Source: Dermatophagoides farinae
Taxonomy: Eukaryota; Arthropoda; Arachnida; Sarcoptiformes; Pyroglyphidae
Assembly: GCF_024713945.1 (NCBI RefSeq)
Contig: NC_134682.1
Span: 1,798,001 to 1,862,000, forward strand
Length of the DNA stretch: 64,000 nucleotides
Reading direction: 5' to 3'
The notes beneath the pieces were generated by a model. The model ran no database searches, had not been told where the DNA came from, and was given only the letters and a program-made list of their open reading frames with translations. Below, piece by piece: positions 1 to 8,897 of the stretch (position 1 is its first letter; every line of letters starts with the position of its first letter). Both the position numbers and the translations under genes were made by a program.

Positions 1-1001
1 ACTTTTAAGATTGACATCACTAAAAGGAACCGTTTTGCTTGGTGAATCAAAACAATGAATCAAACGATTGCCTAGATCTATGGCTTTCTCGAGTAAAATT
101 TTTTCTTTGCAAATATGATACGCTGACGTTAGTCCAGCTAAATGTGTGAAAAGAAAATCAAAAACTATTTCAAGAAAAAAAATCCATACACTACCTAAGG
201 CACGGATAGTTGTTTCAAAACAATTCACATTTTCATTCACTTCGAATGTAAGTTCATGTTTAATCCAGTTTAGAGCTTGTTGAAATTCTATATTGACGAA
301 AAAAAAATGAAAAACTGCATCAAAAAAAAGTAAACAAAAAAACGAACCATTTTCCAGGCCAGCAATCAGCAAAGTATCGAGCGAATCTAAAATGGTCAAA
401 CCGATACCGAACCAATTTTTACCTTTTCTAGTGATCGGTTTCAACATATCTTGGCCCCATGCATATTCATGATAACCTTTCCATGAATGTAATATGGCTT
501 CTTGAATCATTTTTTGTTTCTCATTTTGTTTGAGTGAAGCTTGAAGAAATTCTTCACGGGTTATTGCTTTATCATTACTATTATCGCTTTCATCAAGCAA
601 AATGGGTGGTATTTTTTGTGTCACAATAAATTCTTTGATTGTATTATCATCCAAGTGCGGATTTTGTGGTGGAATTAAATTATGTTCAATGACTTGTGAG
701 GGATGAATACGATCATCATCATTTAACAGTAAATCATTTTCATCACTGGCATTAATTTCAATTAGATTTTTCTTTGATGCAACAAAAAATACATAATAAG
801 AGAATGTGAAAGCAACAAATAGAAAAACTACAATCAAATAGAAACGAAGAAATTTCGGTAATCTATTCCATTTCTGTGATCAAAGAAAAAAAATGGAAAA
901 GAAAATGAATGCTAAAATAATAAAGTTCACGAAATAATGCATACCCTTTTTAATAAAAAAAATGATGATTTAAAATTCGGTGACATCTCATTGAGATCCA
1001 T
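1..1001 (-). CDS. MAN1B1: ER mannosyl-oligosaccharide 1,2-alpha-mannosidase, GH47 (partial, N-terminal half)
   Basis: The coding exons, in minus-strand order, are 1001-945, 873-348, 287-195 and 137-<1. All joins use GT-AG sites and keep frame, giving 271 residues before the window edge. Family role: trims one mannose from Man9GlcNAc2 on glycoproteins in the ER, as part of N-glycan processing and glycoprotein quality control. Seen: a short cytosolic tail, then one hydrophobic segment at about residues 30-51 (RFYLIVVFLFVAFTFSYYVF), which makes it a type II membrane protein. An acidic stem follows, and the GH47 domain starts near residue 140 with HSWKGYHEYAWGQDMLKP, GIGLTILDSLDTLLIAGL, NCFETTIRAL and LTSAYHI. 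These blocks fit ER mannosidase I better than Golgi mannosidase I. The C-terminal catalytic part is outside the window. The start ATG at 1001 is the first in a 19-codon exon. The gene lies 286 bp downstream of PLEKHH on the same strand. Confidence 0.9.
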
Positions 1002-1287
1002 AATATAATTGTGAATGATAAAAAATGCTGATGATCATCATTCTATGATGATATCTTTTGATGATGACATTTTTATAAATTGGATTTTTTCCTTTGATAT
1101 AACAGTTATAATTTTTTTTTTTTTTTGGGATTGACGATGTGATGCTTTGTGATTCTGTGAACACACACAAACACACACACACACAATCATCGAAAAAATC
1201 GTATTCACAAATGACGTTTGATTTTTAATTTTTTTTTAATAATTTAATTTAATTAATTCGTTTTTTTCAATTAGAAAAAAAATTTCA

Positions 1288-4200
1288 TTAATTAATGTGG
1301 CCATAATCATTATCAATGACTTGTTGTTGCTGTTGTTGCTTTTTCATTTCAATATAATCAGATATAAGTGTTGTAATTTGAATAATTTTCTGTTCAGATA
1401 ATTGAAAAAATAATGGATGTCCATGTTTGTTCAACATTTGATTACGGAATGTAACATTATCAGATTTCAATGTTTCCATTGATAATAATTCATTTAGGCA
1501 ATTTTGATCAATAGTTAATGTAAAATAGGATTTAAGATAGCCATAATTGAGAACATTTCTATATGATATCTGTAGAATCGAATGAAACGAATCATGTTCA
1601 AGTAGTTCGATAAAATCTTCACCAATTGCAATCCAAATGGCTGAATGATTACGGAAAAATTTATACAGATACAGACTGGCTAGATCATCGTATTTGAGAC
1701 AATTAAAAATAGTAGACTCAAACAATTGATATCCACACAGATTCCATTTCCGTGTACAATTCAGATAGATTCTCACACAATCCAACAACGATCTATCACA
1801 TAGTTCGATCCAACGTTGCGTCACGATCTCATTGAAACCATTTTTGTTGTGAAATTTTTCGGGCAAAAAACGAATCACTGCCTGTTTCCAAATTTGTTCG
1901 ACATTGTTGTTATAATTTCGATAATTACCATACTCAATTTGAATCATTAACGACATCAATTCAATGGCTAAATCATATGTCACTGGGAAACGATTGTTGA
2001 TGACCTCATTGTTTATTTCATAGATCCATATCAACCGTTCTTTGTCTGTTTCGTTTTTAAAATGTCGTTTCAAACATAGTCGATGTTTGTATGTAAGTTT
2101 AATTATTTTTGTTGGCTCAAATTTGCCCAGATTATATTTACGCATTGTTGATTCCCAATTGGAAATTGCATCGGCAAGTTTTTCAGATGGATCCAAAAGA
2201 TGTTCAACATCTTTTTCAATAGGATCGTCACTATATAATGCAAATCCAGAATAAAGATTATCTCGAATACCGGATTCTAAATTAATTTGTCGAATAAATT
2301 CCGAAACAGTTGTTGAACCATCAAATCCAATAACTTGGTAGGAATTATTGGCAAAATGTACCGGTATTGAATGTGGCATCGAATGTTGATAAGGATTACG
2401 TTGAATGATTGAAAGTACTTCCATTCGTGATGGTATTTTTCGTCGTGGTCCATTCATCAATACTCGTCCTAATGCTCGTTCACAATAAAGAAAATATTTT
2501 CCCAATTCAGTTGATTCGGTTTTAAATCGATTAATATGATGTTTAAGTAGCCAAAGAACTTGATTTTGTGGTAAAAACAATGAAATAGTTGTAGATAGAA
2601 ATTGTAAACATTGTAAAAATAGTGAAGAATCTTTTTGTGATGAAGGTGATTTAGGTACCGGTTCCGGTGGTGATGTGATATCATCACATTTAAATAATGA
2701 ATGAGGTGCGCACCAAAATGTACGTGATTGATTGTTGGAAGAATGAGGAAATGTTAATCGATAATCCATCATAATATTCGGTGAACTTTGTTTGATTAAT
2801 TGATAATAAAGTTCAGCTTGTAATTCTGGATGATCCAGACAAACTTGTAGAGAATTTTGTATCAATGTTATATGATAATCAATTGCGTTCGATTCAATTG
2901 GTACCGTAATGAATAGATGTATGGATCGAAATAGTTTCAATGATTCACGTTTCAATTCTGCATTGTATAATGAAATCAATGGTTCGATAATGTTGTCATC
3001 ATTTGAAAATGTTAACAATGAACTATTCCATATTTCGTGTGAATAAAATTCTTCTTTTGAATTACAATTGGATTCAATATTCAATAATGTAATAAGTAGA
3101 TTTTCGAATGCCGTTTTTGGTACATTATTTTCATCGAATGCTAATTTCAGATGATAATACCATAGACTAAAATCTTGTTTATTCATAAATACAAGATATA
3201 TTGGTTCATTATTATTATCACCTTTTGGATGAATCGATATTGAATAATGAACATTTTTTTTAATATCATCATAGATAAGAACATTATCTTCAGCATCCGG
3301 AACTTGAATCTCTTGTATGTCGCTATCTTTTAGACTAGTATAACCGATTGGAATTTTTTCAAATGGATTATTAAAATAAACAAGATGATGATTATATAAT
3401 GCTGTCCATGATTTGATTGAATGTCCAAATCGTACTTTGATTAGATAATTTTCAATGATTGGCACTTGATTATCTTGTAATTTTAAAATATTGTTTATAG
3501 TCAATGTTTGGCCAATAGCACGAAGCCATTCATTGTATGAATCATTCGTTTCGGCAGCCAAATGAATTGTACGTTGGCCATCTTGATAGGACAAATGAAA
3601 TCGAAGATCTTTTGATCGAATCAATGAACAATTTTGATCCAATACAATTTTGCCTTTTGGCTTTGTCTTTTTCGACTTTTTTGTTGGCGTATTATCTTTA
3701 TCGTTATCGTTATTATTATTATCTAGGCCAGTGTCATTTTTACGTTTAAAATAAAAAAGATTTCCATCTTTCAATATGAACCATCGTTTTTTCCATACTT
3801 TGAATTTTCCGGACAGTTTGAATAGATAGCCTGATTTTTCAAGTTTATTGTCATTCAATGCTGTCGATGATGATACAACGCCAAACAAAGCTTGTTGTGA
3901 TGGTGTTAGATTTGAGGCAATTTTCAATTTTTCAAATGAATCTTCAAGAAAACGATAATGATGATGATGATGATCGACTTCGAATGTTGTTAAGGTTGCT
4001 GCCCGTGATGAATATTTTATTTGATCATTAAAATCGTGGTGATTTTTTCGCAATAGTGAATGTTGCTTCGGTTTCGTTGTTGTTGTTGTTGTTGCCGTCG
4101 ATGATGATGATGATGATGGTGATGATTTCAACAACAATTCATTTGTTGCAGCTGTAACTTTATTAGCCATAGCTGTAATTGTCGCCGTCATTGTTGAATC

Positions 4201-5397
4201 GGTTTCATTTCCACTTGATGTGGTCACATTACTTGCTATCGAATGATGTTGTTGTTGCTGTAGTCTGTTGATGAATGTTGTTGTTGTTGTTGTCGGTAAC
4301 AAAAATGGACGACTTTCATTTTCACTTCCGACATTTCTATTAACCATTGCCTGTGACATTATGTTGCTACTGTTGTTGTAGTCCAATGATGATGATGATG
4401 ATAAAAAATGTGTTTTCGGTTGCTGAAATTGGCTACAATGGTGTTGTTGTCGTTGTTGTTGTTGATTTATGATCGCTTCGCTTGAATCATTTTCATACCA
4501 TTTGTTTTGAATCTGATGATGATCGTTGATATTGTTATAATTATGATTATCATTATTATTGTTTCTTTTTTCAAAATCATTTCTTTTAAAAAATTGTACA
4601 TCATGTTGTACTGGTGTTGACAATGTACTTTGTATGATGCCATTATTGGCTATTTCATAGATACGTGATTCCCAAGATGGTAAACGATGTAATGGTGGTG
4701 TGGGAGGCTTCTTTTGGCCAATAACATCATCATCATCATGGCCATAATTATTATTCGAATTAATTTTGAAATAATTTTGTTTTTTATAATCATCATCATC
4801 ATCATAAATTCGTGGATTATTATTATTTTTATTTGTTGATTTTTTCCATTTATTCATTTTAGTCAATTTTCGATCAAGACTACTGGATTTTGTAGTTGTT
4901 GTCATTGATCGATTGTGGCGAGGATTTTTTGATGATCGATATTTATTCATTTTTTGTTGGTTTTTACGCAGTGGTCTTGTTGTTGTCGTGGATGATAAAA
5001 GAATATCCTCATCCGAACTATCTGACGACGATGACGACGATGATGATGATGATGTCGATGTTGACGTAGATGATGTGGAAAAATTTTGTTTTTTCAAATA
5101 ATATCGATTATTATGTTGTTGGCGTTGTTGTTGTTGTTGTTGTTTATTTGTCATATATCGTCGTCTAGGTGCTTCAGGTGTAAATGATTTTTTCATTACA
5201 TAACGTTCTTTTAATTTCGATAATTCTGCATTCACTTTTTTATTTTCCTTTTTCAATAGTTGATTTTTTTCCTCCAATTCTTCCAAACGTAATGATATCC
5301 ATTCTTTAATTTCGGTCACATTTTTCAATGCCATTTTATCGCCATCCTCACCATTCATATTGTTTATTGATGATGATGTTGATGATAATAAATCCAT
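1288..5397 (-). CDS. PLEKHH: PLEKHH/MAX-1-type PH-PH-MyTH4-FERM protein
   Basis: A single uninterrupted frame of 1369 residues from the ATG at 5397. Seen in order: a predicted coiled coil at about residues 20-60 (EIKEWISLRLEELEEKNQLL); about 430 residues of low-complexity Ser, Asn, Gln, Asp and His runs; a first PH domain at about 516-630 (SGYLFKLSGKFKVWKKRWFI), interrupted by an Asn/Asp/Lys insert; a second PH domain at about 646-760; a MyTH4 domain at about 770-1010 with the DHPELQAELYYQLIKQ motif; and a C-terminal FERM domain from about 1016. This domain order is that of vertebrate PLEKHH1/2 and C. elegans MAX-1, a membrane- and cytoskeleton-linked adaptor involved in axon guidance. The frame is open up to 5628, but the upstream part is CA-repeat-derived (VCVCVCVC), so I place the start at the ATG just before the coiled coil. 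Lack of introns in a 4.1 kb multidomain gene is unusual here. The paralogue (H1 or H2) cannot be assigned. Confidence 0.88.
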   Translation of the reverse strand: MDLLSSTSSSINNMNGEDGDKMALKNVTEIKEWISLRLEELEEKNQLLKKENKKVNAELSKLKERYVMKKSFTPEAPRRRYMTNKQQQQQQRQQHNNRYYLKKQNFSTSSTSTSTSSSSSSSSSSDSSDEDILLSSTTTTRPLRKNQQKMNKYRSSKNPRHNRSMTTTTKSSSLDRKLTKMNKWKKSTNKNNNNPRIYDDDDDYKKQNYFKINSNNNYGHDDDDVIGQKKPPTPPLHRLPSWESRIYEIANNGIIQSTLSTPVQHDVQFFKRNDFEKRNNNNDNHNYNNINDHHQIQNKWYENDSSEAIINQQQQRQQHHCSQFQQPKTHFLSSSSSLDYNNSSNIMSQAMVNRNVGSENESRPFLLPTTTTTTFINRLQQQQHHSIASNVTTSSGNETDSTMTATITAMANKVTAATNELLLKSSPSSSSSSTATTTTTTKPKQHSLLRKNHHDFNDQIKYSSRAATLTTFEVDHHHHHYRFLEDSFEKLKIASNLTPSQQALFGVVSSSTALNDNKLEKSGYLFKLSGKFKVWKKRWFILKDGNLFYFKRKNDTGLDNNNNDNDKDNTPTKKSKKTKPKGKIVLDQNCSLIRSKDLRFHLSYQDGQRTIHLAAETNDSYNEWLRAIGQTLTINNILKLQDNQVPIIENYLIKVRFGHSIKSWTALYNHHLVYFNNPFEKIPIGYTSLKDSDIQEIQVPDAEDNVLIYDDIKKNVHYSISIHPKGDNNNEPIYLVFMNKQDFSLWYYHLKLAFDENNVPKTAFENLLITLLNIESNCNSKEEFYSHEIWNSSLLTFSNDDNIIEPLISLYNAELKRESLKLFRSIHLFITVPIESNAIDYHITLIQNSLQVCLDHPELQAELYYQLIKQSSPNIMMDYRLTFPHSSNNQSRTFWCAPHSLFKCDDITSPPEPVPKSPSSQKDSSLFLQCLQFLSTTISLFLPQNQVLWLLKHHINRFKTESTELGKYFLYCERALGRVLMNGPRRKIPSRMEVLSIIQRNPYQHSMPHSIPVHFANNSYQVIGFDGSTTVSEFIRQINLESGIRDNLYSGFALYSDDPIEKDVEHLLDPSEKLADAISNWESTMRKYNLGKFEPTKIIKLTYKHRLCLKRHFKNETDKERLIWIYEINNEVINNRFPVTYDLAIELMSLMIQIEYGNYRNYNNNVEQIWKQAVIRFLPEKFHNKNGFNEIVTQRWIELCDRSLLDCVRIYLNCTRKWNLCGYQLFESTIFNCLKYDDLASLYLYKFFRNHSAIWIAIGEDFIELLEHDSFHSILQISYRNVLNYGYLKSYFTLTIDQNCLNELLSMETLKSDNVTFRNQMLNKHGHPLFFQLSEQKIIQITTLISDYIEMKKQQQQQQVIDNDYGHIN

Positions 5398-6234
5398 ATT
5401 TTCGTTTTTCAAAAAAAAAAAAATTTCAAAACAATGATGATGATGATGACAAACACAATCGTGAGTCGCGGTGATCCATCCAAATAAACACGCACACAAA
5501 TAAATTCTATACACATTCCCCATTCTTTGTTTATATATAGAGTAAAATGAAATGAATTTCCGATCCCCTTCACGCACACACACACACACACACACGCATA
5601 CACCCGATCCATTATTGGATTCATCCATAAATGATGATTTTAGCCGGGTATTTCCAAAAAAACTTTGTTGACTTTTATTGTTGTTTTTTTATTGTTCTTT
5701 CGTTTTGTTTTGTTTTTGTTTCATTCCAGTATATGTCACAACGACAAAGATACGGAGACGACGACGACAATTTTCAATTTTATAGAAATTAAAAAGAAAA
5801 TAAAATTCAAATGGACACGGACAACGATACAAACAGCAGAGAACAACAAAAAAAAACCAGGTCATTGTTGTTGTTCGCACATAATAGAAATGATCATAAT
5901 AATAATAATGTCTTTTTATCGCACTATAATAATCGTTTCGAAAGTTTTCTTTATTTTTTTTTTATTTGTCACAAAAAGAAAAACAAAATAATAACAAACA
6001 TCCGTTATATTATAATGATGACCTTTGTCCAGTTGTCTTTTCTTTTCTCTTCAGATTTTTTAAACAAAACGAAAAATTCAAACAATTCACGATTAAAGGT
6101 CGATTTATCATTTTTTTCTTCTTTCTTCTGAACTTGATAATCATCATCATCATTATTATTATCATTGTAATGATGAATCTTCATGATGGATACAAAATCT
6201 AGATTTTTTTTTTTGAATAAAAATGAATGGCACC
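5398..6234. other. Intergenic / PLEKHH 5' flank, low complexity
   Basis: No convincing gene. It holds the in-frame upstream extension of the PLEKHH reading frame (probably 5' UTR), a short (CA)n tract near 5575-5596, poly-T and AAC/CAA-rich stretches, and short overlapping reading frames of low-complexity composition. An imperfect inverted repeat at about 6223-6255 (ATGAATGGCACC against GGCGCCATTCAT) spans its right end, next to the tRNA. Confidence 0.5.
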
Positions 6235-6241
6235 AAAAAAA
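6235..6241 (-). terminator. RNA polymerase III T-run terminator of tRNA-Ser
   Basis: On the minus strand a run of seven T lies about 22 nt after the tRNA discriminator base, the usual position and form of a pol III stop signal. An inverted repeat around 6223-6255 surrounds it; whether that contributes to termination is unknown. Confidence 0.6.
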
Positions 6242-6263
6242 TGGCGCCATTCATTACGTATTA

Positions 6264-6387
6264 CGCAGCCAGCAAGATTCGAACTTGCGCTCCCAATGGG
6301 AAATGGATGTCTAACAAATCCAAATGGATTTTTTTTTCTGGATTTTTGGATTCAAGTCCATCGCCTTAACCTCTCGGCCATGACTGC
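6264..6387 (-). tRNA. tRNA-Ser(TGA) with a 42-nt intron
   Basis: The folded exon sequence gives a perfect class II tRNA. The acceptor stem GCAGTCA pairs with TGGCTGC (one T-G wobble), with discriminator G at 6264. The D arm is GCC/GGC with the A-box TGGCCGAGAGG. The anticodon stem ATGGA pairs with TCCAT, the anticodon TGA lies at 6354-6352, and the loop is CTTGAAA. The long variable arm has the stem CCC/GGG. The T stem GCAAG pairs with CTTGC around TTCGAAT, which is the B-box. The intron is 6350-6309, placed one base 3' of the anticodon (between positions 37 and 38), the canonical eukaryotic site. C32 (6356) can pair with G at intron position -3 (6311), as the tRNA splicing endonuclease requires. 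The intron contains a self-complementary AAATCCATTTGGATTT. No CCA is encoded, as expected for a nuclear gene. It decodes UCA serine codons. Confidence 0.93.
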
Positions 6388-7545
6388 TTAAACTGCTAAC
6401 AGAAAGTGCCTGGATGAAAACCTTTAAATCTAGACACTTGTACCCTTTAAATTCCAAAATATGGTCAAATATTCATCCTAAAATCAGTTATGATAACAAA
6501 AATATTGATATACTTCATTTGAAATGGATTCTGTGATTCATCATTCGGCATTGTTTTCAACTCTTATATACACATGACTGCTTATTTTATCAATAATAAT
6601 AAAATGGTAAAAGCAACGGTTATAGTAATGTATGATAATTGGATATTCAATTGATTTTTATCACAATTATATTTTAAAATTTAAATCACGGCGTTTTGCT
6701 TCCGGCCTTCGGTTTGGTACCGCAGGGTAAATTCGGCCAAATAAAAAAAGGCGTAAACCGTACTTATTTTGCTAATCGATAAGTTTGAAATACGATATTT
6801 ATAGATACTGTATTCGTTGGATCTTTTCTTCAAGAACAAAAATCTTCAGATTTTAGGATTTTTGCAGCGGCATAAATATTCATGATCACACACACAGATA
6901 CATAAGACCGAAATGGTGGTAGAAGCAAACCTAATAGTTAATGAAAATGAACTCTCTCTTTCGGAAAAAAATCAGCTGATTGTCATTGAATCGTCAACCG
7001 CTGTTTAATATCGTAAATGGTCCATTTTCTTTATTTTAAATGAAAAAAAAATTTTAAATCACCGAAATAACTTACCAAACGATGAGTAGATTGGCATGGA
7101 AATAAAAAAAGAATTTTTTGAATCAAATTGGCACACATCCAATGTATTTTTCAGATTCGATAAATCCATCCAATCATCATGCATATTTAATATTCTAATC
7201 GAATACTTGAATCTCATTTTTTTTACTTTCTCTCTCTCTCTCTGTTTTTCTGTCTTAGCTTACTAAATTTCGGTTTTACTGAAAATAATTAGGAATGTCC
7301 AGCTCGGCTTTGCCAAGTTCATACAATTTATTGATACTCTTCAGACAATTTTTTTCAGATTCTCCACTCTTCTATCACATTTCATCATTGATATTCTAAT
7401 CGAATACTTGAATCTCACCTTGGATTACTTGGTTTCGCTCTTCAGACAATTTTTTTCTTCTCCATTCTAACATTTCATCATTGAATCTCATTTGTCCACC
7501 ACCAAAATCATCATCATTATCATCATCATCATCATCAAGATCACA
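6388..7545. other. Intergenic between tRNA-Ser and COMMD10, with duplicated segments
   Basis: No gene seen. There is a less AT-rich patch at about 6688-6760. The right half carries a degenerate duplication: a sequence beginning CTCTTCAGACAATTTTTTTC occurs at about 7337-7391 and again at about 7437-7483, and ATTCTAATCGAATACTTG occurs near 7191 and near 7393. The last 200 bp are presumably the COMMD10 promoter and 5' UTR. Confidence 0.5.
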
Positions 7546-8450
7546 ATGGATAATAATGTGTAAGTTGAAAGGTTGCTGCCCTTTTCTTTTCTTTTATATC
7601 ATTTCTTCACTATAGATTTATGGTTTGCGTTTGCTATATGTGTGTGTTACGGATGAAAGATTATTATTTTTTTCTTCTGTTTTTCATATACTTTAGGCTA
7701 AACTTGTTGCTGGCAAAATATTCAGAACACATAAATCAGTTGGATTCAAATACATTCCAAAAGTTGTTCAAGCTGGTATTTGAACATTTTCATCATTGTA
7801 TCACGATCAACATTGGTCGCGGAAATCAACTCGTTAGTGATAATAATCATCATAATCAACAACAACAACAACAACAACTTGCTTTCACTCATTCGGACCT
7901 TACACTTTCTACATTAACTACTGTTGGTGTTAGTGGCGATCATCATCATCATCATCATTATAATAATAATGATGATGATGATAATAATAATAATGATCAA
8001 CTTGGAAAACTTCTTCAAAATTCTACATTAGCCAATATTGATAACATTAATATTATTGCCAAATCATTATTGAATTTATATTATGAATGTGCTCGATCAA
8101 ATGCTAAATCTAGAACGGTGAAAAATATTCTTACTGAAGTCGGTTGGTCTGAAGAAAAGCAAACAATTTTCATTGAACATTGGCATCAAAATGCAACGGA
8201 AATTTTCGATATTCTCAAAACAAAATCATTCAATTCATCGGCTGAATATTTATTGAAAAATGTTGATCGTAAAATCAAAATTCTAACTGACCATTCAAAT
8301 ACATCGAAACCAAAATTACCATTGGGTGAAATTAATTTCGAATTCAATGATAGCCATAATTTAACATTGAATTTTAATCATTCTGAATTGTTAAATTTTT
8401 ATGATCAAATCGAACAAATTCAGAATAAAATCGACAAACTTTATAAATAA
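7546..8450 (+). CDS. COMMD10: COMM domain-containing protein 10
   Basis: Two coding exons: 7546-7559 (14 nt, ATGGATAATAATGT followed by GTAAGT) and 7697-8450, joined in phase 2 to give 255 residues. The C-terminal COMM domain (about residues 185-255) includes LNFNHSELLNFYDQIEQIQNKIDKL, which closely follows the C-terminus of COMMD10 rather than other COMMD proteins. The middle (AKSLLNLYYECARSNAKSRTVKNIL) fits the helical HN domain. About 50 residues of Gln, His and Asp/Asn runs are inserted between the N-terminal helix and the rest, making it longer than the roughly 200-residue vertebrate protein. Family role: subunit of the Commander/CCC complex, which supports endosomal recycling of membrane cargo and affects NF-kB signalling. 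The first exon rests on phase agreement and a consensus donor only. Confidence 0.85.
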
Positions 8451-8897
8451 TTAAAATATTTTTGTTTGTTGTTGTTTTCATTCAATTCAATTTATTGGAT
8501 ATTTTTTTTCTTCTTTTTTTTAATTATTTGATGGCAATGACATTTAAGACATCGCCATCTAGAACCAGTTTTCATTGTGTATGTACCGAACAAAACAAAT
8601 GTGTTAACCTTTGTGAAAAAAAAGGTTCACCGTACACATTTACACATAATCATCGAATGTATTTATCCGGTCTTTTGACCTTTTGATTAACCCGTTTGTT
8701 TTAAATATTCTACTACTCATTTGTTCGTTCGTCTATTCACCTTTTAAATTCTGTTGTTCAACCTGATTGGATTTCAGTGAAAATTTCAATCATTTAAAAA
8801 CCACTATTCATTCACATATTGATCATTTTCATTTATTCATTTGCATCGGAAGCATTTAGAATCACTGTCATCATCAGTTTTTTTTCTTCTCATAAAC
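8451..8897. other. COMMD10 3' UTR / chitinase upstream region
   Basis: AT-rich, no supported gene. A 74-codon frame at 8462-8686 lies directly after the COMMD10 stop and has no recognisable domain. The last part must contain the chitinase promoter, but I see no clear TATA box. Confidence 0.4.

Noticed and set aside
5398-5628. Upstream extension of the PLEKHH frame as coding
   Set aside because: Translates a CA repeat and poly-A/T ([16 protein letters not shown]); the ATG at 5397 right before the coiled coil is a better start.
8462-8686. 74-codon frame directly after COMMD10
   Set aside because: Starts in the 3' UTR within a T-rich run; the few cysteines do not form a recognisable module.
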